From positions 62,001-126,000 of the forward strand of contig NZ_MDGM01000003.1 in the NCBI RefSeq assembly GCF_002742285.1: DNA of 64,000 bases, read 5' to 3'. Made by a program: the position numbers and the translations under genes. Positions within the stretch are counted from its first letter, which is position 1; each line of letters opens with the position of its first letter. Below the pieces are notes generated by a model. The model was not told where the DNA came from, did no database searches, and was given only the letters and a program-made list of their open reading frames with translations. Positions 55,547-64,000 of this stretch are shown here, one piece after another. This DNA comes from Paramylibacter kogurei. Lineage in GTDB: Bacteria; Pseudomonadota; Alphaproteobacteria; Rhodobacterales; Rhodobacteraceae.

Positions 55547-56563
55547 TTGACCAAGGTATTATTAACAGGTGGCGCGGGTTTTATTGGGTCACATACATAT
55601 GTTGCGCTGGTTGAGGCGGGATTTGATGTGGTGATCGTTGATAATTTCGTCAATGCCAATACCAGCGTGATTGATCGCCTTGGAATGATTACCAAGCAAG
55701 ATGTAATTTTCGAAACCGCAGATTTGCGTGAAATATCCCAATTGGATGCGGTGTTTGACAAACACAAGCCCGATGCCGTTGTCCATTTCGCCGCGTTCAA
55801 GGCCGTGGGCGAAAGTGTTGAAAATCCGCTGATGTATTTTGAAAATAACATCAAAGGGTTTTTGAACCTTCTGCGTGCAATGGAAAATCATAATGCGCGC
55901 CATTTGGTTTTTTCATCATCTGCCACAATTTATGGCGATCAGGCTGTGCAGCCTATACCAGAAACAGCAACCCGCGGATACACCAGCCCCTATGCGTTTA
56001 CAAAATTGATCGGCGAACAGATTTTGGAACAAATGGCGGATGCCGATGCGAATTGGAAATTTGGCATTTTGCGCTATTTCAACCCCGCAGGTGCGCATGA
56101 CAGCGGGTTAATCGGTGAAGATCCCACGGGTATTCCCGATAATCTAATGCCCTATATCGCCAAGGTGGCATTGGGTGAAATGGAACATCTGAATGTGTTT
56201 GGCAATGATTATGACACCAAGGATGGCACAGGCATTCGCGATTATATCCATGTTTGCGATTTGGCATTGGCGCATGTGAAATCATTGCAAAAACTGATCG
56301 CAGATCAGGCTGGCCATACGGTGAATATCGGCACGGGTGCGGGACAAACAGTGATGGATATGTTGGCGGCATATGGCACTGTTGTTGGGCGCGAATTGCC
56401 ACATAAGTTAGCTGATCGCCGTGCCGGCGATGTGCGTGAATTAACCGCGCGTGCAGATTTGGCAAAACAGATTTTGGGTTTTCGCGCCGAACGTGATTTG
56501 GCGAATATGTGTGAAACCAGTTGGCGATGGGTGCAAAATGCCCAACGCATGAATTCCAAATAA
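55547..56563 (+). CDS. galE: UDP-glucose 4-epimerase
   Basis: Interconverts UDP-glucose and UDP-galactose for surface glycans; 338 residues. The NAD loop is LLTGGAGFIGSHT, the Ser and YxxxK of the active site are in VFSSSATIYG and SPYAFTKLIGE, and RYFNPAGAH and GTGIRDYIHV follow as in GalE. Start TTG at 55547 has AAAAGG six bases upstream. Confidence 0.94.
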   Translation: MTKVLLTGGAGFIGSHTYVALVEAGFDVVIVDNFVNANTSVIDRLGMITKQDVIFETADLREISQLDAVFDKHKPDAVVHFAAFKAVGESVENPLMYFENNIKGFLNLLRAMENHNARHLVFSSSATIYGDQAVQPIPETATRGYTSPYAFTKLIGEQILEQMADADANWKFGILRYFNPAGAHDSGLIGEDPTGIPDNLMPYIAKVALGEMEHLNVFGNDYDTKDGTGIRDYIHVCDLALAHVKSLQKLIADQAGHTVNIGTGAGQTVMDMLAAYGTVVGRELPHKLADRRAGDVRELTARADLAKQILGFRAERDLANMCETSWRWVQNAQRMNSK

Positions 56564-56566
56564 AAA

Positions 56567-56590
56567 CGCCAAGCCGTTTCGGGCTTGGCG
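56567..56590 (-). terminator. intrinsic terminator of mmsA
   Basis: Read on the minus strand, CGCCAAGCC, a 6-base loop, GGCTTGGCG, then TTTTTA. It lies between convergent galE and mmsA. Confidence 0.85.
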
Positions 56591-56613
56591 CAAGTTCAAT
56601 GATATTTCGGCGA

Positions 56614-58113
56614 TTATTCCATCACAGGGATTGAAAATTCGCCGCCCTCTTTGATGCCTGATGGCCAACGGGCGGTCACTGTTTTTGTGCGTGTGTAGAA
56701 TTTGAACGCATCTGGCCCGTGTTGATTCAAATCACCAAACACGGATTTTTTCCAGCCGCCAAATGTGTGATATGCCAATGGCACAGGGATCGGCACGTTG
56801 ATACCAACCATGCCCACATTTACACGGTTTGCAAAATCACGCGCGGTGTCACCATCGCGGGTGTAAATCGCGGTACCATTGCCATATTCATGATCCATCG
56901 CCAAACCCAATGCGTCTTCGTAGGATTGCGCACGCACCACTGACAATACGGGGCCAAAGATTTCTTTTTGATAGATTTCCATATCCGATGTCACATGGTC
57001 AAACAAATGCGCACCAACAAAGAAACCGTCTTCGTAGCCTTGCAAATTGAAATCACGGCCATCAACCACAAGTTTCGCACCCGCCTCGACACCTGATTCA
57101 ACCAGCTTCAGAATGTTTTCTTTGGCAGCACCCGTGACAACAGGGCCAAAATCAACATCGTTGCCAGATGTGTATGGGCCAACTTTCAATGCCTCGACAC
57201 GTGGTGCAAGTTTTTCAACCAAGCGATCGGCTGTGTCTTCGCCCACGGGAACGGCAACCGAAATCGCCATACAACGTTCGCCCGCCGCACCATAACCGGC
57301 GCCAACCAATGCGTCTGCTGCTTGATCCATATCCGCATCGGGCATGATGATCATGTGGTTTTTCGCGCCACCAAAACATTGAACGCGTTTGCCATTCGCA
57401 CAACCGCGTGCATAGATATATTCCGCAATCGGTGTTGAACCCACAAATCCGATGGATTGAATCACGTCGTGATCAAGGATAGCATCGACCGCCTCTTTAT
57501 CACCATTCACAACTTGCAAAATGCCATCGGGAAGACCTGCTTCTTGTAACAGCTCGGCCAACATGATTGGCACAGATGGATCGCGTTCGGATGGTTTAAG
57601 GATAAACGCGTTGCCACATGCGATGGCGGGGGCGAACATCCACATCGGGATCATCGCAGGGAAGTTAAACGGCGTGATACCCGCCGTAACGCCCAAAGCT
57701 TGGCGCATAGAATACATATCAATGCCAGGGCCCGCGCTATCGGTGAAATCACCCTTAAGCAATTGCGGCGCGCCGATACAGTATTCGACCACTTCCAAGC
57801 CACGCTGAACATCACCCGCGGCGTCTGGCAAGGTTTTGCCGTGTTCACGGCTCAACGCTTCGGCCAATTTGTCCATGTCACGATTCATCAATGCAACGAA
57901 TTTCATCAACACGCGTGCGCGGCGTTGTGGGTTTGTGGCTGCCCATGCAGGTTGCGCGGCGGCGGCGCCGGCAACGGCGGCCTCTAATTCAGCCGCATTG
58001 GCCAATGGCGTTTGCGCCTGAACTTCGCCCGTTGCTGGGTTATAGACATCGCTAAACCGGCCAGATGTGCCTGCAACGCGTTTACCGTTAATAAAATGTG
58101 TCAGTTGTTCCAT
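56614..58113 (-). CDS. mmsA: CoA-acylating methylmalonate-semialdehyde dehydrogenase
   Basis: Oxidises methylmalonate semialdehyde to propionyl-CoA (and malonate semialdehyde to acetyl-CoA) in valine and related catabolism. The catalytic Cys is in AAGERCMAISVAV, NAD is bound near ITPFNFPAMIPMWM, and GKTLPDAAGDVQRG is a family motif. The ATG at 58113 has GGGAGG upstream and gives 499 residues. It is divergent from a LysR gene. Confidence 0.95.
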   Translation of the reverse strand: MEQLTHFINGKRVAGTSGRFSDVYNPATGEVQAQTPLANAAELEAAVAGAAAAQPAWAATNPQRRARVLMKFVALMNRDMDKLAEALSREHGKTLPDAAGDVQRGLEVVEYCIGAPQLLKGDFTDSAGPGIDMYSMRQALGVTAGITPFNFPAMIPMWMFAPAIACGNAFILKPSERDPSVPIMLAELLQEAGLPDGILQVVNGDKEAVDAILDHDVIQSIGFVGSTPIAEYIYARGCANGKRVQCFGGAKNHMIIMPDADMDQAADALVGAGYGAAGERCMAISVAVPVGEDTADRLVEKLAPRVEALKVGPYTSGNDVDFGPVVTGAAKENILKLVESGVEAGAKLVVDGRDFNLQGYEDGFFVGAHLFDHVTSDMEIYQKEIFGPVLSVVRAQSYEDALGLAMDHEYGNGTAIYTRDGDTARDFANRVNVGMVGINVPIPVPLAYHTFGGWKKSVFGDLNQHGPDAFKFYTRTKTVTARWPSGIKEGGEFSIPVME

Positions 58114-58153
58114 GATGGAATCCTCCCGTAAAAGATATGACACCCTTTTAAAC

Positions 58154-58208
58154 TGCAAAAATTCAAGATAAACACGAAAGATAGCAAATTCATCTTGCAA
58201 AAATGCAA
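58154..58208. promoter_or_regulatory. TGCAAAAAT repeats between mmsA and the LysR gene
   Basis: TGCAAAAAT occurs at 58154-58162 and 58196-58204, 42 bases apart (four helical turns). The second lies inside TTGCA-N4-TGCAA (58195-58208). This suits a LysR tetramer, or an ScfR-like protein, since TTTGCA half-sites are read on the minus strand. Confidence 0.45.
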
Positions 58209-58217
58209 AGAGGTGCC

Positions 58218-59117
58218 ATGCGCAATTGGGATGATTACCGTGTTTTTTTAGAGGTTGCCCGCACGGGGAGCCTGAGCGCCGCATCGGTTATCTTAAAAAT
58301 GGACCCCGCCACGGTGGGGCGGCGTGTGCAGCGTCTGGAACATAGTTTGGGTGTTGGATTGTTCACCAAAATGCCGCGTGGGTATGTTTTGACCTCTGCT
58401 GGGCAGGATTTGCAAAAACATATTGAACAAATCGAAAGCCATGAACGCATCGCGCGTGGCGTTGTGCAAGACACGGATGAAACGCTAACAGGAACGGTCC
58501 GTATTGGTGCCACCGATGGTTTGTCAAATTTTGTGTTACCACAGGTTTGCACAGTAATCACCAAAACCTATCCCGCGTTGAACATCCAAATTTTGACACT
58601 GCCGCCTGTGTTTAACCTGACCAAGCGCGAGGCCGATATGGCAATCATGGTGACACCCCCCAAAATGGGGCGGCTCTTGTCGGAAAAGATTACTGATTAT
58701 CATCTGCATCTGGCGGCGCATCGCGATTATTTACAAACCCACGGCGCAATCACAGATGTGAAAGAATTGAAAAATCACCACACGGTTGGATATATTCCCG
58801 ATCTGGTTTTTGACTCAAGTGTTGATTATCACAGCGAAATTTTCCCCGAACGCGCGCCGAACCTGTCATCAAACAGCGTTGCGGTACAAATGCAATTGGT
58901 GCGCCAAGGCGGTGGGATCAGCGTTATTCATGATTTTGTGCTGCCGTTTTTCCAAGATTTCGAACGCTTTCTTGTCGATCAAATATCGTTAACACGATCG
59001 TTTTATATGGTGCGTTTGCGCGATGATCAAAGCAATGATCGCCTAAACCGTATTGCCACATTGTTAATGGATGGGATCCGTTCAGAAGTGGAAAGATTAG
59101 AATCGTCAATCTTGTAA
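58218..59117 (+). CDS. LysR-family regulator divergent from mmsA
   Basis: A 299-residue LysR regulator. The helix-turn-helix is in VARTGSLSAASVILKMDPAT with VGRRVQRLEHSLG, and a substrate-binding effector domain occupies residues ~90-295. GAGG precedes ATG 58218. The divergent position suggests it controls mmsA, perhaps sensing an intermediate of valine breakdown; that is inference. Its TAA stop lies inside the first arm of a TTGTAAAAA dyad. Confidence 0.85.
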   Translation: MRNWDDYRVFLEVARTGSLSAASVILKMDPATVGRRVQRLEHSLGVGLFTKMPRGYVLTSAGQDLQKHIEQIESHERIARGVVQDTDETLTGTVRIGATDGLSNFVLPQVCTVITKTYPALNIQILTLPPVFNLTKREADMAIMVTPPKMGRLLSEKITDYHLHLAAHRDYLQTHGAITDVKELKNHHTVGYIPDLVFDSSVDYHSEIFPERAPNLSSNSVAVQMQLVRQGGGISVIHDFVLPFFQDFERFLVDQISLTRSFYMVRLRDDQSNDRLNRIATLLMDGIRSEVERLESSIL

Positions 59118-59165
59118 AAATCACTTGTCATAGTTTTTACAAATTTACAGGTATCCTTTTACAAA
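59112..59165. promoter_or_regulatory. TTTACA-type repeats upstream of aceA
   Basis: TTGTAAAAA (59112-59120) and TTTTTACAA (59134-59142) form a dyad. TTTACAAA occurs at 59136-59143 and 59158-59165, with TTTACA at 59144-59149. The same element is repeated before the ScfR-like gene at 62899-62946. Confidence 0.55.
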
Positions 59166-59273
59166 CTCTCCACAGCGTAACACGATATCACACGCGAAAT
59201 TGGCGAAATGGCGTGAATGTATACCGTTGTATGCTAACTAAAGGTCAGTCATTTTAACCAAATGGAGGCTGAC

Positions 59274-60857
59274 ATGCCCTTTGACAAAGACATCGAATCA
59301 ATCACTGGCCTGCGCGACACTGCAGGTGGTTCTTGGAATGCAATCGATCCAAGCAACGTTGCACGCATGCGTTTGCAAAACCGATTCAAAACCGGTTTGG
59401 ACATTGCCCAATACACGGCCGACGTTATGCGCGCTGATATGGATGCATATGACGCTGATTCATCTCAGTACACACAATCACTGGGTTGCTGGCATGGTTT
59501 CATCGGTCAGCAAAAAATGATCGCGATCAAAAAACATTTTGGCACGACCAAGCGTAAATATCTGTACCTGTCTGGCTGGATGATCGCCGCGTTGCGTTCT
59601 GAATTTGGCCCATTGCCAGATCAATCCATGCACGAAAAAACATCTGTTCCTGCCTTGATCGAAGAATTGTACACATTCTTGCGCCAAGCGGATGCACGTG
59701 AATTGGGTGGTTTGTTCCGTGAATTAGACGCTGCACCAGATGCCGCTGCACGCGCAGAAGTACAATCAAAAATCGACAATTTCCAAACACATGTTGTGCC
59801 AATCATCGCCGACATCGACGCTGGTTTTGGTAACGCCGAAGCAACATATTTGTTGGCCAAGAAAATGATCGAAGCAGGCGCATGTGCATTGCAAATCGAA
59901 AACCAAGTTTCCGATGAAAAACAATGTGGCCACCAAGACGGCAAAGTAACCGTTCCACACGAAGATTTCTTGCAAAAAATCCGCGCATGTCGTCACGCGT
60001 TTTTGGAGCTTGGCATCGACAATGGTATCATCGTTGCACGTACAGACAGCCTGGGCGCCGGCCTGACCAAACAAATCGCTTATTCCAAAGAAGCGGGTGA
60101 TTTGGGCGATCAATACAACAGCTTCCTTGATTGTGAAGAAGTGACCGTAGACACAATGGGCGACAACGACGTTGTTATCAAACGCGACGGCAAATTGATG
60201 CGTCCAAAGCGTTTGCCTTCAAACCTGTTCCAATTCAAAGCGGGCACAGGCGAAGCACGTTGTGTTCTGGATTCAATCACATCATTGCAAAATGGTGCGG
60301 ACATGATCTGGATCGAAACCGAAAAACCACATATCGCGCAAATCGGTGGCATGGTGAGCGAAATTCGCAAAACCGTTCCAAATGCAAAATTGGTTTACAA
60401 TAACTCACCATCATTCAACTGGACTCTGAACTTCCGTCAGCAAGTATTTGACGCATGGACAGAAGAGGGCCGCGATGTTTCTGCATATGATCGTGCGAAC
60501 CTGATGTCATCTGCATATGACGAATCTGAATTGTCGGTAGAAGCGGACAAACGCATTCAAACATTCCAAGCGGATTCATCACGCGAAGCGGGTATTTTCC
60601 ACCACTTGATCACATTGCCAACGTACCACACCGCGGCATTGTCCACGGATAACTTGGCCAAAGAATACTTTGGTGAAGCAGGCATGCTTGGTTATGTTGC
60701 AGGTGTTCAGCGTAAAGAAATCCGCCAAGGTATCGCATGTGTGAAACACCAAAATATGTCTGGTTCAGATATGGGTGACGATCACAAAGAATACTTTGCT
60801 GGTGAAGCGGCGCTGAAAGCTGCTGGTAAAGACAACACAATGAACCAATTTGGCTAA
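59274..60857 (+). CDS. aceA: isocitrate lyase (long form)
   Basis: Splits isocitrate into succinate and glyoxylate, the committed step of the glyoxylate shunt. At 527 residues it is the long proteobacterial form. The active-site segment is EKQCGHQDGKVTV with the catalytic Cys. DIDAGFGNAEATY binds magnesium. The ATG at 59274 has GGAGG at five bases; the ATG 12 bases earlier does not. A terminator follows. Confidence 0.96.
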   Translation: MPFDKDIESITGLRDTAGGSWNAIDPSNVARMRLQNRFKTGLDIAQYTADVMRADMDAYDADSSQYTQSLGCWHGFIGQQKMIAIKKHFGTTKRKYLYLSGWMIAALRSEFGPLPDQSMHEKTSVPALIEELYTFLRQADARELGGLFRELDAAPDAAARAEVQSKIDNFQTHVVPIIADIDAGFGNAEATYLLAKKMIEAGACALQIENQVSDEKQCGHQDGKVTVPHEDFLQKIRACRHAFLELGIDNGIIVARTDSLGAGLTKQIAYSKEAGDLGDQYNSFLDCEEVTVDTMGDNDVVIKRDGKLMRPKRLPSNLFQFKAGTGEARCVLDSITSLQNGADMIWIETEKPHIAQIGGMVSEIRKTVPNAKLVYNNSPSFNWTLNFRQQVFDAWTEEGRDVSAYDRANLMSSAYDESELSVEADKRIQTFQADSSREAGIFHHLITLPTYHTAALSTDNLAKEYFGEAGMLGYVAGVQRKEIRQGIACVKHQNMSGSDMGDDHKEYFAGEAALKAAGKDNTMNQFG

Positions 60858-60881
60858 TCCTAACATTGGCTGATTGACATG

Positions 60882-60910
60882 GGCTCGCGGGGAAACCTGC
60901 GAGCCTTTTT
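60882..60910 (+). terminator. intrinsic terminator of aceA
   Basis: GGCTCGC pairs with GCGAGCC (60882-60888 and 60899-60905), followed by TTTTT. Confidence 0.85.
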
Positions 60911-61000
60911 CTTGGCGAATTGTCGCCGCTTAAAATCGCCCTCCCTTGCGGCGCACTGCGCTTTGGTTAGTGTTTTGTAAAAACAACCAAAGGAAATTCA

Positions 61001-61480
61001 ATGCAGTCCTTTTCACGCCGCACAACACTTGCGCTTTGCCTTGCGGCACTTGCTAGTTGTGGGGGTTCCAAACCCAAGGCCCGGCCACCCGTGGTGGATA
61101 ACATTCCACTTTACCCAAACGAAACGCCAGAGCTACGCCGCTTGATTAACAAATACGCCGAAATTTATGATGTGCCCGTTGCGTTGGTGCACCGTGTTGT
61201 CAAACGTGAAAGCACCCATAACCCCGCCGCGATCAATCGCCCGTATTATGGATTGATGCAAATCCTGCCAGCCACCGCGAAATCCATGGGATATTCGGGT
61301 TCCCCGCAAGGATTGCTGGATGCAGAAACCAACCTGAAATATTCCGTGAAATATTTGCGCGGCGCATGGTTATTATCAGACGGAAGTTTTGATACCGCCG
61401 TTAAATGGTATTCACGCGGATATTATTACGAGGCAAAGCGCCGTGGCATGTTGGTGGAAACAGGTTTGCGTTCGCAATAA
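61001..61480 (+). CDS. lytic transglycosylase domain lipoprotein
   Basis: A 159-residue lipoprotein: the lipobox LASC places the lipidated Cys near residue 20. The SLT-type domain shows the catalytic Glu in VKRESTHNPAA and YYGLMQILPATAKSMGYSG. It would cleave peptidoglycan glycan strands from the membrane. It is small for the family, so it may be a minimal remodelling enzyme. It faces the ScfR-like gene with a three-base gap. Confidence 0.9.
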   Translation: MQSFSRRTTLALCLAALASCGGSKPKARPPVVDNIPLYPNETPELRRLINKYAEIYDVPVALVHRVVKRESTHNPAAINRPYYGLMQILPATAKSMGYSGSPQGLLDAETNLKYSVKYLRGAWLLSDGSFDTAVKWYSRGYYYEAKRRGMLVETGLRSQ

Positions 61481-61483
61481 TCA

Positions 61484-62887
61484 TTATTGAAAATCAAACA
61501 CGCTTAACCCCGTCACCATTTCATCCAATCCCAATGGACGGGTGATTGGTGGTTCGGCGCGCGATAAACATGCGCTGCGTTCACATAAACGACACGCGGG
61601 GCCGACCAGCACCTTATTCCCCGAACCAAACACGGTTTGATCCTGAAATTCCGCATCAAGCCCAAGCAAGAATGCAGTGAACCTTGGTCGCTCGCTTAAC
61701 CCCAATTTGGGGCCTTTGATCGCCTTGCTCAGAGTGATGTATTGCTGGCCGTTTGGCATTTCAACATTGTCTTTGATGGTCATGCGCGTTTGTGCGAATG
61801 CTGCGTAAACGCCCAGTTTCGGACAGGCGCCACCAAATTCCGTATGGGGATATCCCATCGCACCGCCGCGGCGCAACACGTTGCCCGCATGATCGGTTTC
61901 CATGAAAAAGAATGGCAAACCTTCCATGTCTTTGCGCTGCAATGTCGTGGCGCGATGTGCAGCTTGTGAAAATGAAACAGCAAAGCGGCTAGCGAGTTGA
62001 TCAATTTCATATTTCCCGCGCAGTGCTACGCGCCAAAACGCTTGATAAGGCATCATGATCGCTTGCGCCCCGTAACGCGCCAAATGGAATCGCGCCAAAC
62101 GCTGTGCCTCGGCACTTTTGAGGTTTAGGCGTTTCATATCTTCGTCAATTGCATCGCGCAGGACAATCATCGCCGCTTCCATGGCGACCTGTTCAACCTG
62201 ATCAAAACTGCTGAGCCGATCGGCGATGAACAATCGCATGGTGTGTTTGTCAAAACGGCGGAGCAGATTTGGCATCACTTCGGATGGGACAAATTGCACG
62301 GCGATCCCATGTTCGCGTTTGAACCAGTTCACCAAGTTTGCGAGCAACAAGGGGCCGTGACCCAATTCTTTGGCAAAAATTTCCGCCGCTTCGTCGGTGA
62401 AGGGATAATAGTTTGCACGTGTTTCCACAGCCTCGTGAAATTCATCTGATGGCAGGCGCGCCTGATCAAGGCTGGTTAATTTACCCTCTTGCGCCAACAG
62501 ATCCTTAAGGTCGGTTAGCCGTTCTTGGGATTCACGATATGCACGGTAAAGCTTTATCACACCATTGGCGGCATTTGGCGCAGCCTCTGCAACCTCAAAC
62601 AATTCTTCGGTTCCAGGGAGTTCACCTGCCAGCAATGCATCTGCGAAAACTTCTTTTAATTCGGGGACTGCGCCGCCCGCATCGGTTTTCAATTCTTCAA
62701 GATTCAGATCATATTGGCCGCTGAGTTTCAGCAACAATTGCACCGTCAAAGGGCGCTGGTTACGTTCGATCAGGTTCAAATAGCTGGGTGAAATCCCAAT
62801 TTCCTTGGCCATTGCCGTTTGGCTCAGCCCCAATGAATTACGCAAGCGGCGAATACGGGGGCCAGCAAAGACCTTTTGTTCGGCCAT
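61484..62887 (-). CDS. short-chain fatty acyl-CoA responsive regulator (ScfR/RamB/PccR type)
   Basis: A 467-residue XRE-family regulator. The helix-turn-helix (residues ~10-65: RRLRNSLGLSQTAMAKEIGI then SPSYLNLIERNQRPL) leads into an ImmA/IrrE-like region and the C-terminal short-chain fatty acyl regulator domain with clustered Cys in CRLCERSACLSRAEP. RamB and PccR of this family control glyoxylate or propionate genes. Five TTTACA-like repeats lie just upstream, so autoregulation is likely. Confidence 0.9.
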   Translation of the reverse strand: MAEQKVFAGPRIRRLRNSLGLSQTAMAKEIGISPSYLNLIERNQRPLTVQLLLKLSGQYDLNLEELKTDAGGAVPELKEVFADALLAGELPGTEELFEVAEAAPNAANGVIKLYRAYRESQERLTDLKDLLAQEGKLTSLDQARLPSDEFHEAVETRANYYPFTDEAAEIFAKELGHGPLLLANLVNWFKREHGIAVQFVPSEVMPNLLRRFDKHTMRLFIADRLSSFDQVEQVAMEAAMIVLRDAIDEDMKRLNLKSAEAQRLARFHLARYGAQAIMMPYQAFWRVALRGKYEIDQLASRFAVSFSQAAHRATTLQRKDMEGLPFFFMETDHAGNVLRRGGAMGYPHTEFGGACPKLGVYAAFAQTRMTIKDNVEMPNGQQYITLSKAIKGPKLGLSERPRFTAFLLGLDAEFQDQTVFGSGNKVLVGPACRLCERSACLSRAEPPITRPLGLDEMVTGLSVFDFQ

Positions 62888-62898
62888 AACAGAATCCT

Positions 62899-62946
62899 TT
62901 TACAGATTTACAAAAATGATTTTTACAATCTTTTACAATATTACAC
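62899..62946. promoter_or_regulatory. TTTACA repeats upstream of the ScfR-like gene
   Basis: TTTACAG (62899), TTTACAAA (62907), TTTACAAT (62922), TTTACAAT (62932) and TTACAC (62941) stand in direct orientation 12-59 bases before the regulator start. Related elements occur before aceA. Confidence 0.55.
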
Positions 62947-63032
62947 GAAAAAGGCCATATAAAACATTGTTTTAGTCGCGAGAAGTTGTGATTCGTGTAA
63001 ATCTTGTCACAGAAACCAGAAAGGACGAAGCC

Positions 63033-63248
63033 ATGTCTGCAGAAGTGAAAGAAACACCAGCGGAAAACACCGACCAAACAGATCAAGCCATCCGTATGCT
63101 TGCAAATGATCTCCACCGATTGAACCAATCGGTTGTGCGCGCGGTTGAGGCTGGCGTGTCCGTGGAATTGATCCGTTCATCACGCCACCACAATGGCGAT
63201 GGGAACTGGGGCGATCTGTTGATCCCAGTGATTACCCGCAAAGAATAA
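63033..63248 (+). CDS. small hypothetical protein
   Basis: A 71-residue frame from ATG 63033 with AAAGGA eight bases upstream. It begins MSAEVKETPAENTDQTDQ, an acidic disordered-looking start, then AIRMLANDLHRLNQSVVRAV suggests an amphipathic helix, ending with GDGNWGDLLIPVITRKE. No family recognised. It is divergent from the ScfR-like gene and followed by a terminator, so it is a likely real, separately transcribed gene. Confidence 0.7.
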   Translation: MSAEVKETPAENTDQTDQAIRMLANDLHRLNQSVVRAVEAGVSVELIRSSRHHNGDGNWGDLLIPVITRKE

Positions 63249-63291
63249 GAATACTTCGGACCGGAATCGGAAACTGTTGTTCGAAGCAATT

Positions 63292-63319
63292 GACCCCAGT
63301 GGAAACGCTGGGGTCTTTT
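63292..63319 (+). terminator. intrinsic terminator after the small protein gene
   Basis: GACCCCAG, 8-base loop, CTGGGGTC, then TTTT. Confidence 0.88.
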
Positions 63320-63330
63320 ATTGGTTGTGA

Positions 63331-63750
63331 TCAGATGTTTGCCTTACACATCATTTCAACCTTGTTGATCACGTTGCGAATAACCCCTTCAAAATGCCAC
63401 GCATCAGGAATACGCGAAAGCCAAAGACGTTTACCATCAGCATAGATTAGCAGAGATTTTCTCCCACCCCTAAAATGCTTAATTTTGGTCAAATCAATCG
63501 CATCAACCAAACCGCTTGGTTCATGGATTAAGACCCGCTTGGTGGTAATCACATATATGATCGGTCGAAAAAGATTGTGAATTATCAGCATTGGTGCAAT
63601 GACCAAAGCTGGTGCAAATATCAAAATCATTATTATATCGGACAGAGTGGGAAAAATTCGCCCATCAACCGCGTGCACCACCTGTTCATTATCAATCAGC
63701 GGTATGGTCAACAATTTTTCTTGTATTGGTGTTACGCTCACTGAGCTCAC
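63331..63750 (-). CDS. PH-domain-like membrane protein
   Basis: A 139-residue protein with a hydrophobic stretch of one or two helices (residues ~38-62) and a bacterial PH-like domain: the core motif YVITTKRVLIHEPSGLVDAI resembles bPH_2 proteins. Role unknown; likely inner-membrane. Its start overlaps the folC stop by four bases, so the two are cotranscribed. Confidence 0.65.
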   Translation of the reverse strand: MSSVSVTPIQEKLLTIPLIDNEQVVHAVDGRIFPTLSDIIMILIFAPALVIAPMLIIHNLFRPIIYVITTKRVLIHEPSGLVDAIDLTKIKHFRGGRKSLLIYADGKRLWLSRIPDAWHFEGVIRNVINKVEMMCKANI

Positions 63751-64000
63751 CCGTTTTCACGCAACACGCCACCCGCAAGATATAGCGAGCCACAGATCAA
63801 TATACGTGCGGCTGGGTCTTTGGCGGTGATATCTTTCACGGCTGATAAAACATCGTCTGCAACGACTGCGTCAAATTCCGCATCCTTGGCGGCCTTAACT
63901 GTTTCTTCGGCGCTGAGCGTTGCTGCTTCGCCTGGGATTGAAACGCCGTGCAAGCTTTCAGATATTTCCGCCAAGGGGCGTAGGTATCCTGCGATATCTT
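63747..64000 (-). CDS. folC: folylpolyglutamate/dihydrofolate synthase (partial, C-terminal end)
   Basis: The last 84 codons or so of a leftward frame that enters from the right edge. The end ILICGSLYLAGGVLRENG is the conserved FolC C-terminus, which binds the glutamate-ligase substrates. The N-terminal ATPase part is outside the window. It would add glutamate to folates and make dihydrofolate. Confidence 0.85.
   Translation of the reverse strand, partial: DIAGYLRPLAEISESLHGVSIPGEAATLSAEETVKAAKDAEFDAVVADDVLSAVKDITAKDPAARILICGSLYLAGGVLRENG

Noticed and set aside
1..64000. CRISPR arrays, prophage, IS elements, toxin-antitoxin pairs, defence islands
   Set aside because: Reading both strands gave no repeat-spacer pattern and no matching protein motifs.

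Overview
The window is a compact, AT-leaning stretch of an alphaproteobacterial chromosome, most likely Rhodobacterales (roseobacter-like). The evidence is gene neighbourhood: senC-regA facing regB with an hvrB-like LysR gene and ahcY nearby, a petP-petR pair, HDAC-xseB-ispA-dxs, a DivL-type PAS gene followed by tsaE-amgK-murU-addB-addA-trxA, and an ScfR/RamB-type regulator beside isocitrate lyase. No rRNA, tRNA, insertion sequence, prophage or CRISPR array was seen. Many genes overlap by 1-20 bases.

Layout. 0-13 kb holds housekeeping genes: partial ccdA, dapD, a LOG-family hydrolase, a mepA/MFS group, a thioesterase, yggT, secreted msrA, a sulfotransferase-like protein, argG, a glutamate-receptor-like channel protein, ilvA and an esterase. 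13.1-19.7 kb is the most unusual locus. A leftward chain (GT2 glycan synthase, DUF3131 protein, orphan HPt) faces a rightward pair (receiver-PP2C phosphatase, CsgG-like lipoprotein with a peptidoglycan-binding domain). A 10-bp-arm inverted repeat lies between them. I read it as a candidate phospho-regulated polysaccharide synthesis and export system. 19.7-30.1 kb carries Nudix genes, hslO, a CCA-adding enzyme, two LysE exporters, an rRNA methyltransferase, a possible AIG1-like membrane hydrolase, and the isoprenoid genes.

30.1-35.4 kb holds petR-petP divergent from ilvE across two inverted repeats, then a three-gene surface-glycan cluster (phosphosugar transferase, epimerase/reductase, ligase/polymerase-like protein). 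35.4-41.6 kb is ahcY, an HD hydrolase, an hvrB-like LysR gene, regA, senC and regB. This RegB has Leu at the position of the known redox cysteine. 41.6-51.8 kb is a rightward operon starting with a kinase-less DivL-like PAS protein behind a perfect CtrA box. It continues through tRNA t6A synthesis, muramate recycling, AddAB repair and thioredoxin. 51.9-55.4 kb is nadABC, followed by galE. 56.6-63.3 kb concerns propionyl-/acetyl-CoA metabolism: mmsA with a divergent LysR gene, aceA, and an ScfR-like regulator. TTTACA repeats occur both upstream of aceA and upstream of the regulator, which suggests one regulon. The window ends with a PH-domain membrane protein and the 3' end of folC.

Gene starts were moved from the longest frame where a Shine-Dalgarno sequence favoured another codon. 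Functions rest on recognised motifs and gene order only; no database search was run.
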